A stretch of 12,146 nt of DNA from CADEFF01 sp964569315 (GTDB taxonomy: Bacteria; Pseudomonadota; Alphaproteobacteria; Dongiales; Dongiaceae): positions 1-12,146 of the forward strand of contig CAZMUZ010000110.1 of assembly GCA_964569315.1 (NCBI GenBank), written 5' to 3'. Within the stretch, counting starts at the first letter, position 1; each line of letters begins with the position of its first letter. The notes beneath the pieces were generated by a model, which saw only the letters and a program-made list of their open reading frames with translations, had not been told where the DNA came from and searched no databases. A program made the position numbers and the translations under genes. Of this stretch, positions 1 to 6,967 are shown one piece after another.

Positions 1-54
1 TCAGGTACCTGTGGCCGAAAGGTCGTGGAAGTTCGAGTCTTCTCCTGGGCACCA
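1..54 (+). tRNA. tRNA-Leu (anticodon CAG), 3' part only
   Basis: The window opens inside a tRNA gene. The first bases read as U33, anticodon CAG (2-4), G37, and then the 3' strand of the anticodon stem. A long class II variable arm follows (GGCC-GAAA-GGTC, about 13-24), which fits Leu or Ser. The T arm is GGAAG-TTCGAGT-CTTCT, followed by acceptor 3' strand CCTGGGC (44-50), discriminator A51 and encoded CCA (52-54). Discriminator A and anticodon CAG both indicate leucine. The acceptor 5' strand, D arm and 5' half of the anticodon arm lie left of the window, so the anticodon is read from the 3' half only. Confidence 0.85.
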
Positions 55-81
55 TTGTCTGACGTTTCCGGCGTTTCTCGC

Positions 82-105
82 GCACCGGCGCACCGGCGGT
101 GCAGC
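82..105 (+). terminator. possible weak terminator after tRNA-Leu
   Basis: An 8-bp unit GCACCGGC is tandemly duplicated (82-89, 90-97) and followed by GGTGC, giving a hairpin GCACC-GGC-GGTGC (90-102) with a short CTTT just downstream. It lies 28 nt after the tRNA CCA end. The stem is only 5 bp and the T tract is poor, so this is tentative. It covers the in-frame GTG at 99, which argues against that codon as the rnd start. Confidence 0.25.
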
Positions 106-119
106 TTTCCGGCGGTCGC

Positions 120-755
120 ATGTCCACACTGAAAAAGATGGAGCTTCATCACGGCGATCTGCCGGCCGGCCTCGATCTCGGGCCGGTGGTGGCGATCGAC
201 ACCGAGACGATGGGCCTCAATCCGGCGCGCGACCGGCTCTGCCTCGTGCAGCTCTCCAGGGGCGACGGCGTCTGCCATCTCGTGCAGATGCCGGTGCCCG
301 CACCCGGCGCCGCGCTCAGCGCACCCAACCTCGCCCGCATGCTGGCCGATCCCGCGGTGCTGAAGCTCTTCCATTTCGCGCGGTTCGATGTCGCCGTGCT
401 ACGCCAACGGCTCGGCGTGCGCGTCGCGCCCATCTATTGCACCAAGATCGCCTCCCGGCTGGTCCGCACCTTCACCGACAAGCACGGCCTGAAGGATCTC
501 TGTCGGGAGCTGCTCGGCGTCGATCTCTCGAAGCAGCAGCAATCCTCCGACTGGGGGGCGCCGGAACTGACCCAGGAACAGCTCCGCTACGCCGCCTCCG
601 ACGTGCTCTATCTGCACGAGCTGAAGGAGCGTTTCGACGCGATGCTGGCGCGCGAGCGCCGCACCGCGCTTGCCGCCGCCTGCTTCGACTTCCTGCCCAC
701 GCGCGCCGAGCTCGACCTCGCCGGCTGGCCTGAAATCGACATTTTCGAGCACTGA
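120..755 (+). CDS. rnd: Ribonuclease D-family 3'-5' exonuclease (short form)
   Basis: Predicted 211-residue DEDDy exonuclease that would trim RNA 3' ends, for example of tRNA precursors, in the cytoplasm with two metal ions. Visible motifs: Exo I DTETMG with D27 and E29; Exo II FHFARFD with D90; Exo III YAASD with Y157 and D161. All four acidic ligands and the tyrosine are present. It is much shorter than E. coli RNase D (about 375 residues) because the C-terminal HRDC domains are absent, as is usual in alphaproteobacteria. I chose ATG 120 for its nearby GGCGG. GTG 99 and ATG 138 (protein starting MELHHGDLP, closer to family N-termini) are in-frame alternatives. It sits just behind a tRNA-Leu gene and 130 nt before kdsD on the same strand. 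Confidence 0.9.
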   Translation: MSTLKKMELHHGDLPAGLDLGPVVAIDTETMGLNPARDRLCLVQLSRGDGVCHLVQMPVPAPGAALSAPNLARMLADPAVLKLFHFARFDVAVLRQRLGVRVAPIYCTKIASRLVRTFTDKHGLKDLCRELLGVDLSKQQQSSDWGAPELTQEQLRYAASDVLYLHELKERFDAMLARERRTALAAACFDFLPTRAELDLAGWPEIDIFEH

Positions 756-803
756 GGTTTCCCGCCGCAGCGCCCAGAGGGACGTGGGAATCGGGCCCCG
801 GAC

Positions 804-812
804 TGCTAATAT
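804..812 (+). promoter_or_regulatory. candidate extended -10 promoter for kdsD
   Basis: TGC followed by TAATAT forms an extended -10 element (TGnTAATAT) in the 130-nt gap between rnd and kdsD. The hexamer at the -35 distance (about 784-789, GTGGGA) is poor, which is tolerated in extended -10 promoters. Transcription would start near 819 and leave a leader of about 67 nt before the kdsD ATG. This is read by eye only. Confidence 0.35.
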
Positions 813-885
813 CAGACGGGCGGGCTGGAACCCCCCGCGGAGGTCTTTTGCCCAGAAATTTTCGTCCAATCGGCCCGAGCCTTCG

Positions 886-1896
886 ATGAAAGCCAGGAAC
901 CCCTCCGGGATCGAAACCGAAAGCGCCGGCCGGATCGACGACGTCGCGGTTGCGCGCCGGGTGCTGGCGTTCGAGGCGCAGGGGCTGCAGGCGCTCGGCG
1001 CCGGCCTCGGCGACGCCTTCGTCCGCGCGCTCGACCTGCTCGCCGGCGCCACCGGGCGCGCCGTGATCACCGGCATCGGCAAGAGCGGCCATGTCGCCCG
1101 CAAGATCGCGGCCACCCTCGCCTCGACCGGCACGCCCTCCTTCTTCGTCCATCCGGCCGAAGCGAGCCACGGCGATCTCGGCATGATCGCGCCAGGCGAT
1201 GCGGTCATCGCCCTCTCCAATTCCGGCGGCAGCGCCGAGCTCACCGACATCGTCGCCTATACGCGGCGCTTCGCCATCCCGCTCGTCGCCATCACGAGCC
1301 GCGCCACGAGCGCGCTCGCCGAAGCCGCCGACGCGACGCTGGTTCTGCCGAGAGCCGACGAAGCCTGCCCGATGGGCCTCGCACCGACCACCTCCACCAC
1401 CATGATGCTGGCGCTCGGCGATGCGATCGCGGTCGCCCTCATGGAGCGCAAGCGCTTCACGCCCGGCGATTTCCACGCGCTGCATCCGGGCGGCCAGCTC
1501 GGCCGGCGGCTGCGCCTCGTTTCCGACCTCATGCATGGCGCGGACGAGCTGCCGGTGGCGCGACCCGACACGCCGATGTCCGAGGTGCTGATCGAGATGT
1601 CGGCGAAGCGCTTCGGCTGCGTCGGGATCGTCGATGCGGCCGGCAAGCTCGCCGGCATCATCACCGACGGCGACCTGCGCCGGCATATGAGCCCCGACAT
1701 GCTGGAAGCGCCCGCCGCCTCGGTCATGACGACCAATCCGCGCAGCATCCGCCCGAACGCGCTCGCGGCCGAGGCGTTGCGGCTGATGAATGGCGGCGCC
1801 GGCGAGCAGCCGGTGACGGTCCTCTTCGTCGTCGCGGAAGGGCGCCCGGTCGGCATCCTGCATATCCACGACTGCCTCCGGGCCGGCGAGGCCTGA
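886..1896 (+). CDS. kdsD: Arabinose-5-phosphate isomerase (KdsD/KpsF family)
   Basis: 336 residues. The enzyme interconverts D-ribulose 5-phosphate and D-arabinose 5-phosphate, the first committed step to Kdo, the inner-core sugar of LPS. An N-terminal SIS domain (about 45-185) is followed by two CBS domains (about 214-270 and 278-334). The four residues known to be needed in E. coli KdsD (K59, E111, E152, H193) match K66 (GIGKSG), E118 (GGSAE), E159 (DEACP) and H200 (HALHPGG) at a constant offset of 7, so the enzyme should be active. Length matches the family (328 in E. coli). ATG 886 is chosen because homology begins just after it, although its own ribosome site is weak. A clear GGAGGT lies too far upstream (839-844). 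lptC follows after 8 nt, so Kdo supply and LPS export are probably co-transcribed. Confidence 0.96.
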   Translation: MKARNPSGIETESAGRIDDVAVARRVLAFEAQGLQALGAGLGDAFVRALDLLAGATGRAVITGIGKSGHVARKIAATLASTGTPSFFVHPAEASHGDLGMIAPGDAVIALSNSGGSAELTDIVAYTRRFAIPLVAITSRATSALAEAADATLVLPRADEACPMGLAPTTSTTMMLALGDAIAVALMERKRFTPGDFHALHPGGQLGRRLRLVSDLMHGADELPVARPDTPMSEVLIEMSAKRFGCVGIVDAAGKLAGIITDGDLRRHMSPDMLEAPAASVMTTNPRSIRPNALAAEALRLMNGGAGEQPVTVLFVVAEGRPVGILHIHDCLRAGEA

Positions 1897-1904
1897 GACA
1901 CCCG

Positions 1905-2558
1905 ATGGCCGATCTCGCCCCGCAGATGAACCCCGCGCTTCATCGCCGTCGCCGGCAGGTGCGGCAGTACACGCGCTTCGTGCGGCTGATGAAGTATCTG
2001 CTGCCGATGCTCGCCGCCGGGCTCGTCCTGCTGCTGGCGCTCTGGTCGCAGATCCGCATCGACGAGGGACGCTTCCGCATCGGCATGACCGAGGTGGCGC
2101 CGGTGGAGATCGACCGGCTAAACATGGCCAATCCGCGCTTCGAGGGCATCGACGACCGGAACCGGCCTTTCACCGTGACGGCGGCGCAGGCCACGCAGGT
2201 CAAGGAGGACGACAATCTTATCGATCTCATGCAGCCGCAGGCCGACATGACGATGGAGGACGGAACCTGGGTGGCGCTCAGCGCCGACGGCGGCCGCTAC
2301 GAGCGCGACAAGGAGCTGCTCGCGCTCGAGGGAGGGGTGAGCCTGTTCCAGGATCGCGGCTACGAGCTCCATACCGACAAGGTCACCATCGATTTCCGCG
2401 CCGGCACCGCCGAGAGCACCGCGCCGGTCACGGGCCAGGGGCCCGCCGGCGAGCTGCAGGGCGAAGGCCTGCGGCTGCTCGACAAGGGCGAGACCATCCA
2501 GCTCCTCGGCAAGTCGCAGCTCCTGTTCGACCCCGACCGCGGCGAGGCGACGGAATGA
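1905..2558 (+). CDS. lptC: LPS export system protein LptC
   Basis: 217 residues. This bitopic inner-membrane protein receives LPS from the LptB2FG transporter and passes it to LptA in the periplasm. A basic cytoplasmic N-terminus (HRRRRQVRQ, 13-21) precedes one membrane helix (about 31-48, YLLPMLAAGLVLLLALW). A periplasmic LptC/OstA-like beta domain (about 60-210) follows, with alternating short strands and motifs such as GRYERDKELLALEGGV. Sequence conservation in LptC is low, so the call rests on topology, fold-type pattern and position between kdsD and lptA. An alternative ATG at 1926 (residue 8) exists. The ribosome site is weak, which suggests coupling to kdsD 8 nt upstream. The stop overlaps the lptA start (ATGA). 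Confidence 0.95.
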   Translation: MADLAPQMNPALHRRRRQVRQYTRFVRLMKYLLPMLAAGLVLLLALWSQIRIDEGRFRIGMTEVAPVEIDRLNMANPRFEGIDDRNRPFTVTAAQATQVKEDDNLIDLMQPQADMTMEDGTWVALSADGGRYERDKELLALEGGVSLFQDRGYELHTDKVTIDFRAGTAESTAPVTGQGPAGELQGEGLRLLDKGETIQLLGKSQLLFDPDRGEATE

Positions 2559-3397
2559 CCGTGCCCGACGCACCCCGATCGCGCCGTGCAGCGCTGCTGC
2601 TGCTGGCCGGCGGCGCCTTCGCGGCGCTGGCCCCCGTGCGCCTGCGCGCGCAGGAAGGCAGTTTCGACCTCGGCCGTTCCTCCGGCCCGATCCAGATCGA
2701 CGCGATGGACGGCATCGAATGGCGTCGGCAGGAGCGGGTCTATATCGCGCGCGGCAACGCGCGCGTCGCGCGCGGCGACCTCGCGGTCAATGCCGACAAG
2801 CTCAGCGCCTTCTACAAGGAAGGCGCCGGCGGCAAGACCGAGATCACGCGCGTGCTCGCCGAAGGCAACGTCAAGCTCTCCTCGCCGGACCAGACCGTCA
2901 CCGGCGACACCGCCACCTACGACCTCGGCCAGGGCGTGCTGGTGGTGAAGGGCAGGGACCTTCGCGCGGTGACGCGCGAGCAGACGCTGACCGCGCGCGA
3001 CAGCCTGGAATATTGGGAGAAGCAGCTCGTGCTGGTGGCGCGGGGCGACGCCGAGGTCACCGAGCCCGGCCGGCGCGTGAAGGCCGACCTGCTGACCGGC
3101 TATATGAGGAGGCAGCCGGACGGCGGCACCGAGCTCTACCAGGTCGAGGCCGAGGGTCATGTGCAGATCTGGCGCGAGGATTCCTACGCCACCGCCTCCA
3201 AGGCGGTGTACAACCTGGAAAACGAGGTCGCAAAGCTGATGGGTTCGGTTAAGATCACGCGCGGCGAGAATCAGCTCAATGGCGACACCGCCGAGTTCGA
3301 TCTCCGTTCCGGCGTGAGCCGGATCCTGGGCGGCGGCGGCAAGCCGGTGCAGAGCCTGATCATTCCGAGCGAAAGCCCGACGCAGACCACGCCATGA
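2555..3397 (+). CDS. lptA: Periplasmic LPS transport protein LptA with duplicated OstA unit
   Basis: 280 residues. It should form the periplasmic bridge that carries LPS from LptC to the outer-membrane LptD complex. A basic N-terminus (RSRR, 8-11) and hydrophobic stretch (12-27) form an export signal with possible cleavage near RLRA|QE (33); SRRAALL resembles a Tat motif but may be an ordinary Sec signal. The mature part holds two OstA-like units, about 48-133 and 145-230, that align without gaps at an offset of 97 residues, then part of a third (GENQLNGDTAEFDL, 237-250). E. coli LptA is about 185 residues, so this protein is clearly longer. The start overlaps the lptC stop by 4 nt and has GAGG at 2544-2547, so translation is coupled. 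lptB follows after 25 nt. Confidence 0.92.
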   Translation: MTVPDAPRSRRAALLLLAGGAFAALAPVRLRAQEGSFDLGRSSGPIQIDAMDGIEWRRQERVYIARGNARVARGDLAVNADKLSAFYKEGAGGKTEITRVLAEGNVKLSSPDQTVTGDTATYDLGQGVLVVKGRDLRAVTREQTLTARDSLEYWEKQLVLVARGDAEVTEPGRRVKADLLTGYMRRQPDGGTELYQVEAEGHVQIWREDSYATASKAVYNLENEVAKLMGSVKITRGENQLNGDTAEFDLRSGVSRILGGGGKPVQSLIIPSESPTQTTP

Positions 3398-3422
3398 CGC
3401 GCTCCGAGGAAGGCCACGGCCG

Positions 3423-4208
3423 ATGAACGACGCGACCGACGCCCGGACGGCCCAGCGCCCGAGCGCGAACGGCGCCGATCTGCCGTCGGACGGGCTCGTC
3501 GCGCGGCATCTCGGCAAGCAGTTCAAGAAGCGCCCGGTGCTGCGCGACGTCTCGATCTCCGTCGCGCGCGGCGAAGCCGTCGGGCTCCTCGGGCCGAACG
3601 GCGCCGGCAAGACCACCTGTTTCTACATCATCACCGGCCTCATCGCGGCGGACACCGGGTCGGTCATGCTCGACGGCGTCGACGTGACGGCGCTGCCGAT
3701 GTATCGCCGCGCGCGGCTCGGCATCGGCTACCTGCCGCAGGAGGCGTCGATCTTCCGCGGCCTCTCGGTCGAACAGAACATCCGCGTGGTGCTCGAAGTC
3801 TCCGAACCCTCCCGCGACATCCGCGAGCAGCGGCTCGAGGAGCTGCTCGCCGAGTTTTCCATCGGCCATCTTCGCTACGCCCCGGCGCTGGCGCTTTCCG
3901 GCGGCGAGCGCCGGCGCGTCGAGATCGCGCGCGCGCTCGCCTCGGAGCCGAGCTACATCCTGCTCGACGAGCCGCTCGCCGGCATCGACCCGATCGCAGT
4001 CGCCGACATCCGCGATCTCGTGGCGCATCTCAAGGATCGCGGGATCGGCGTGCTGATCACCGATCACAACGTGCGCGAGACGCTCGAAATCGTCGACCGC
4101 GCCTACATCCTCCACGAAGGCTCCGTGCTGCGCGAAGGCTCGCCGGCGGAGATCGTGCGGGACGTGGATGTCCGCCGCGTTTACCTCGGCGAAAGGTTTA
4201 GTCTCTAG
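3423..4208 (+). CDS. lptB: LPS export ABC transporter ATPase LptB
   Basis: 261 residues. This cytoplasmic ATPase powers LPS extraction from the inner membrane through LptF/LptG, whose genes are not in the window. Visible elements: Walker A GPNGAGKTT (57-65), Q-loop Q106 (GYLPQEASIF), signature LSGGERRRVEIARAL (158-172), Walker B YILLDEP (178-184) followed by LAGIDP, and switch histidine H215 (TDHNV). All catalytic residues are intact. An extra polar N-terminus of about 22 residues precedes the usual start (E. coli LptB is 241 residues). ATG 3423 is supported by GAGGAAGG at 3406-3413, 9 nt upstream. A ten-codon ORF spans the lptA-lptB gap with ATGA overlaps at both ends. rpoN starts 12 nt after the stop. 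Confidence 0.97.
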   Translation: MNDATDARTAQRPSANGADLPSDGLVARHLGKQFKKRPVLRDVSISVARGEAVGLLGPNGAGKTTCFYIITGLIAADTGSVMLDGVDVTALPMYRRARLGIGYLPQEASIFRGLSVEQNIRVVLEVSEPSRDIREQRLEELLAEFSIGHLRYAPALALSGGERRRVEIARALASEPSYILLDEPLAGIDPIAVADIRDLVAHLKDRGIGVLITDHNVRETLEIVDRAYILHEGSVLREGSPAEIVRDVDVRRVYLGERFSL

Positions 4209-4220
4209 CCTTTCTTTACC

Positions 4221-5612
4221 ATGGCAGCGACACAGCGCCTCGATCTGCGGCAGTCCCAGTCCCTGGTGATGACGCCGCAGCTCCAGCAGGCGATCAAGCT
4301 GCTCGAGCTCGGCAACCTGGAACTGGCGGCCTATGTGGACCGCGAGCTCGAGCAGAACCCCTTCCTCGAGCGCGAGGACGACGGCTTTTCGCCCGGCGCC
4401 TCGCCCGGCTCGGATTCGGGCCTGCGTCCCAGCGGCGCGGACGGGCAAATCGTGCCACTCGGCCGCAGCCGCGCCGGCGCCGCGCAGAGCGGCATGGGAG
4501 AGCGCACGGAGATGGACGATCAGGTCGCGCGTGCGATCGATCTGCACGACCATCTCGCGACCCAGATCAATCTCGACATCGTCGATCCGGCCGAGCGCGC
4601 GATCGCGCTCGGCCTCGTCGATATGCTCGACGAAGCCGGCTACGTCTCGGGCGAGCTCGACCAGGTCGCGGCTCGGCTCGGCTGTCCCCTCGCCCGCGTC
4701 GAGGCGGTGCTGGGCCGGCTGCAGCAGCTCGACCCGCCCGGTATCTTCGCACGATCGCTGAAGGAGTGCCTGGCGCTCCAGCTCCTCGACCGCAACCGCC
4801 TCGATCCGGCGATGCAGGCGCTGCTCGACCATCTGCACCTGCTGGCGCGCGGCGACCGCGCGGCGCTGATGCGGATCTGCGGCGTCGATGCCGAGGATCT
4901 CGCCGAGATGATCGCCGAGATCAAGGCGCTCGACCCGAAGCCGGCGCTGGCCTTCGACCTGCCGCCGATCCAGGCCGTGACGCCCGACATCCTGATGCAC
5001 CGCTCGCCGGACGGAACCTATCTCGTCGAGCTCAACAACCAGACCCTGCCGCGGCTGCTGGTCAATCAGAGTTACTATTCGCGCCTGATGAAGGGGGCGC
5101 GGAAGGACGATCGCGACTACATCGTCGGCCAGATCAATTCGGCCAACTGGCTGGTGCGCTCGCTGCATCAGCGCGCCGTTACCATCCTCAAGGTTGCGAC
5201 CGAAATCGTCCGGCAGCAGGAAGCCTTCTTCCGTCTCGGCGTCGAGCATATGAAGCCGCTGATGCGTCGCGACATCGCGCTCGTCATCGGCATGCACGAA
5301 AGTACCGTGAGCCGCGTCGCCGCCAACAAATACATCGCGACGCCGCGCGGGCTCTACGAGCTGCGCTTCTTCTTCTCCAACGCGATCGCCGCCACCGATG
5401 CCGGCGAGGGCCACGCGGCGTCCGCCGTGCGGGCCCGAATCAAGGCGCTGATCGACCTCGAGTCGGCGCCGCTCTCCGACGACCGCCTCGTTCGGATGCT
5501 GAACGGGGAAGGCATCGACATCGCCCGCAGGACGGTCGCCAAATACAGAGAATCCTTGCGAATTCCATCCTCGACCGAACGTCGTCGCGCGAAGTCCTTG
5601 CGAATCGGCTGA
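4221..5612 (+). CDS. rpoN: RNA polymerase sigma-54 factor
   Basis: 463 residues (477 in E. coli). It directs RNA polymerase to -24/-12 promoters that need AAA+ activators, typically nitrogen, carbon or motility genes. Region I (about 1-50) is glutamine- and leucine-rich (LRQSQSLVMTPQLQQAIKLL) and binds activators. A short acidic and glycine-rich region II (about 51-100) follows, then the core-binding domain (about 105-300), the helix-turn-helix (about 350-372, MHESTVSRVAANKYIATPRG) and an exact RpoN box ARRTVAKYRE (435-444) that reads the -24 element. No good Shine-Dalgarno precedes ATG 4221, so translation may depend on lptB 12 nt upstream. The C-terminal tail contains SLRI twice from an 11-bp direct repeat. 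The lptB-rpoN-hpf-ptsN order is common in proteobacteria. Confidence 0.98.
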   Translation: MAATQRLDLRQSQSLVMTPQLQQAIKLLELGNLELAAYVDRELEQNPFLEREDDGFSPGASPGSDSGLRPSGADGQIVPLGRSRAGAAQSGMGERTEMDDQVARAIDLHDHLATQINLDIVDPAERAIALGLVDMLDEAGYVSGELDQVAARLGCPLARVEAVLGRLQQLDPPGIFARSLKECLALQLLDRNRLDPAMQALLDHLHLLARGDRAALMRICGVDAEDLAEMIAEIKALDPKPALAFDLPPIQAVTPDILMHRSPDGTYLVELNNQTLPRLLVNQSYYSRLMKGARKDDRDYIVGQINSANWLVRSLHQRAVTILKVATEIVRQQEAFFRLGVEHMKPLMRRDIALVIGMHESTVSRVAANKYIATPRGLYELRFFFSNAIAATDAGEGHAASAVRARIKALIDLESAPLSDDRLVRMLNGEGIDIARRTVAKYRESLRIPSSTERRRAKSLRIG

Positions 5613-5660
5613 GGCCGATCCATCTAAGATTCCAGGCTGGACTGAACGCGGTAGCGGCTA

Positions 5661-5689
5661 TTGACAGTGCCGAGGCACCTCCCTATGTT
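5661..5689 (+). promoter_or_regulatory. strong sigma-70 promoter for hpf with dyad in spacer
   Basis: A consensus -35 TTGACA (5661-5666) is separated by exactly 17 nt from -10 TATGTT (5684-5689). Predicted start is near 5696, giving a leader of about 69 nt before hpf. The spacer carries a perfect inverted repeat GTGCC-GA-GGCAC (5667-5678) abutting the -35 box, a position where a bound protein would block polymerase. It lies in the 152-nt gap between rpoN and hpf. The hexamers and spacing are directly visible; the operator role of the dyad is inference. Confidence 0.75.
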
Positions 5690-5764
5690 CGCCGACTTTG
5701 CGGCGGGCCCGCGAGACGCGCGTTCGAGAGATTCCCGCCGTCTTCGATCCGGAAAATCCCGCCG

Positions 5765-6376
5765 ATGCAATTGACCGTCACCGGCAAGCAGCTCGACATT
5801 GGCGATGCCTTGCGAAGCCATGTCGCCGACAGCCTGGAGGACATCCTGGGCAAATATTTCGGCAGCGCGATCGACGCGACCGTCATCATGACGCGCGATG
5901 CCCACCTCTACGATGCGCAGCTCTCCGTCCATATCGGCCGCGGTATCCTGCTGCAGAGCGCGGGCGCGGCGACCGCGCCCTATCTCGCCTTCGACGAGGC
6001 GGCCGGGCGCCTGGCGACGCGTCTGCGGCGCTACAAGCGGCGCCTGCGCGATCATCATCGCGCCAGCGTCGAGAGCGAGCGGGCGAACCAGTATGTACTC
6101 GCGCCGGAATCCGACGAGGAGCCGGCAATGGCCGGGACGGCCGGCGGCGACGGTTCCGATCCTGCCGCCGAAAACGATGCGCCGCCATTGATCGTCGCCG
6201 AGATGCAGACCGATCTGCCGGTCCTGACGGTGCGCGAGGCGGTGATGCGGCTCGACCTTGCCGATCTCACCGCCATGCTGTTCCGCAACCGGGCGCATGG
6301 CGGCCTCAACCTCGTCTACCGTCGGCCCGACGGCAATTTCGGCTGGGTCGATCCCGCGAGCGATCGTCGCAACTGA
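5765..6376 (+). CDS. hpf: Ribosome hibernation promoting factor, long form
   Basis: 203 residues. Long HPF binds the 30S decoding region and joins two 70S ribosomes into an inactive 100S dimer in slow growth or stress. The N-terminal S30AE ribosome-binding domain (about 1-100) begins MQLTVTGKQLDIGDALRSHV and ends in a basic helix (RLRRYKRRLRDHH). An acidic, low-complexity linker (about 112-145) follows, then the C-terminal dimerisation domain (about 147-196, including LVYRRPDGNFGWVDP). The presence of the C-terminal domain separates it from the short HPF/YfiA of enterobacteria. ATG 5765 is the first start compatible with the domain. It has its own promoter upstream, and ptsN follows after 46 nt. 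Confidence 0.95.
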   Translation: MQLTVTGKQLDIGDALRSHVADSLEDILGKYFGSAIDATVIMTRDAHLYDAQLSVHIGRGILLQSAGAATAPYLAFDEAAGRLATRLRRYKRRLRDHHRASVESERANQYVLAPESDEEPAMAGTAGGDGSDPAAENDAPPLIVAEMQTDLPVLTVREAVMRLDLADLTAMLFRNRAHGGLNLVYRRPDGNFGWVDPASDRRN

Positions 6377-6422
6377 CCGCGTGGGGGTACGTCCCGCGCC
6401 GCGTTATCACGGGGGGAATGCA

Positions 6423-6887
6423 ATGGAGATTGCCGAATTGCTGTCGCCGGAAAGCGTGATTCCGAATCTTCGTGCGACCAGCAAGAAGCAGGTGCTGCAG
6501 GAGCTGGCGCGCCGTTCGGCGGAAGCGACCGGCCTGCATGAGCGCGCGATCTTCGACGTGCTGCTGGAACGCGAGCGGCTCGGCACCACGGGCGTGGGGC
6601 ACGGGATCGCGATCCCGCACGGGAAGCTGCCCGAGCTCAAGAAGCTCTTCGGGCTCTTCGCCCGGCTGGAGCAGCCGGTCGATTTCGACGCGATCGACGA
6701 GCAGCCGGTCGACCTCATCTTTCTGCTGCTGGCGCCGGAAACCGCGGGCGCCGACCACCTGAAGGCGCTCGCCCGCGTATCGCGCCTGCTGCGCGATCGC
6801 GCCGTCTGCGAGAAGCTGCGCGGCGCCAATCAGCCGGAGGCGCTCTACGCGCTCCTCACCGAGACCGCGCAGAGCCACGCGGCGTAG
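6423..6887 (+). CDS. ptsN: Nitrogen regulatory EIIA protein (PtsN)
   Basis: 154 residues. This is the terminal phosphocarrier of the nitrogen phosphotransferase system (PtsP-NPr-PtsN), which regulates by protein contact, for example on potassium and nitrogen control, rather than by moving sugar. It is a single PTS EIIA type-2 domain. The phosphorylated histidine is H66 in the motif GIAIPHGKL, preceded by GTTGVGH, and a conserved DLIFLLLAP segment lies at 97-104. Length matches E. coli PtsN (163). The start at 6423 has a purine-rich GGGGGGAA (6411-6418) just upstream; an overlapping ATG at 6418 is in the wrong frame. The gene ends the co-directional block and meets a minus-strand gene tail to tail. 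Confidence 0.96.
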   Translation: MEIAELLSPESVIPNLRATSKKQVLQELARRSAEATGLHERAIFDVLLERERLGTTGVGHGIAIPHGKLPELKKLFGLFARLEQPVDFDAIDEQPVDLIFLLLAPETAGADHLKALARVSRLLRDRAVCEKLRGANQPEALYALLTETAQSHAA

Positions 6888-6901
6888 CCCGCGAGCGCCA
6901 T

Positions 6902-6927
6902 CCCTCCCGCGCCGCCTTCGGGGAGGG
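6902..6927. terminator. GC hairpin in convergent gap after ptsN
   Basis: Perfect 7-bp arms CCCTCCC (6902-6908) and GGGAGGG (6921-6927) enclose a 12-nt loop, 14 nt after the ptsN stop. An alternative pairing uses CGCGCC with GGCGCG and CCCT with AGGG. No T tract follows on either strand, so termination would be weak or factor-assisted. Confidence 0.35.
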
Positions 6928-6967
6928 CGCGAGGGCCGCAGCTCCGTTATCGGATTGTCCTGAAGGT

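Noticed and set aside
1..54. tRNA 3' end as an attachment site for an integrated element
   Set aside because: No integrase, no direct repeat of the tRNA end and no foreign-looking gene occurs in the window; the following genes are core genes.
11..733. 240-codon plus-strand frame starting inside the tRNA
   Set aside because: It overlaps the tRNA and is a shifted frame of rnd, with an Arg/Ala/Pro-rich product.
472..1869. 465-codon minus-strand frame opposite rnd and kdsD
   Set aside because: Composition is a GC-driven mixture of Arg, Ala, Gly, Asp and His without domain motifs, while kdsD on the other strand is certain.
3360..5414. 684-codon open frame on the minus strand opposite lptB and rpoN
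   Set aside because: It is antisense to two fully recognisable genes, has low-complexity Arg/Ala/Glu/Asp/Leu-rich composition and matches no family I know. Long antisense frames are expected at this GC bias.
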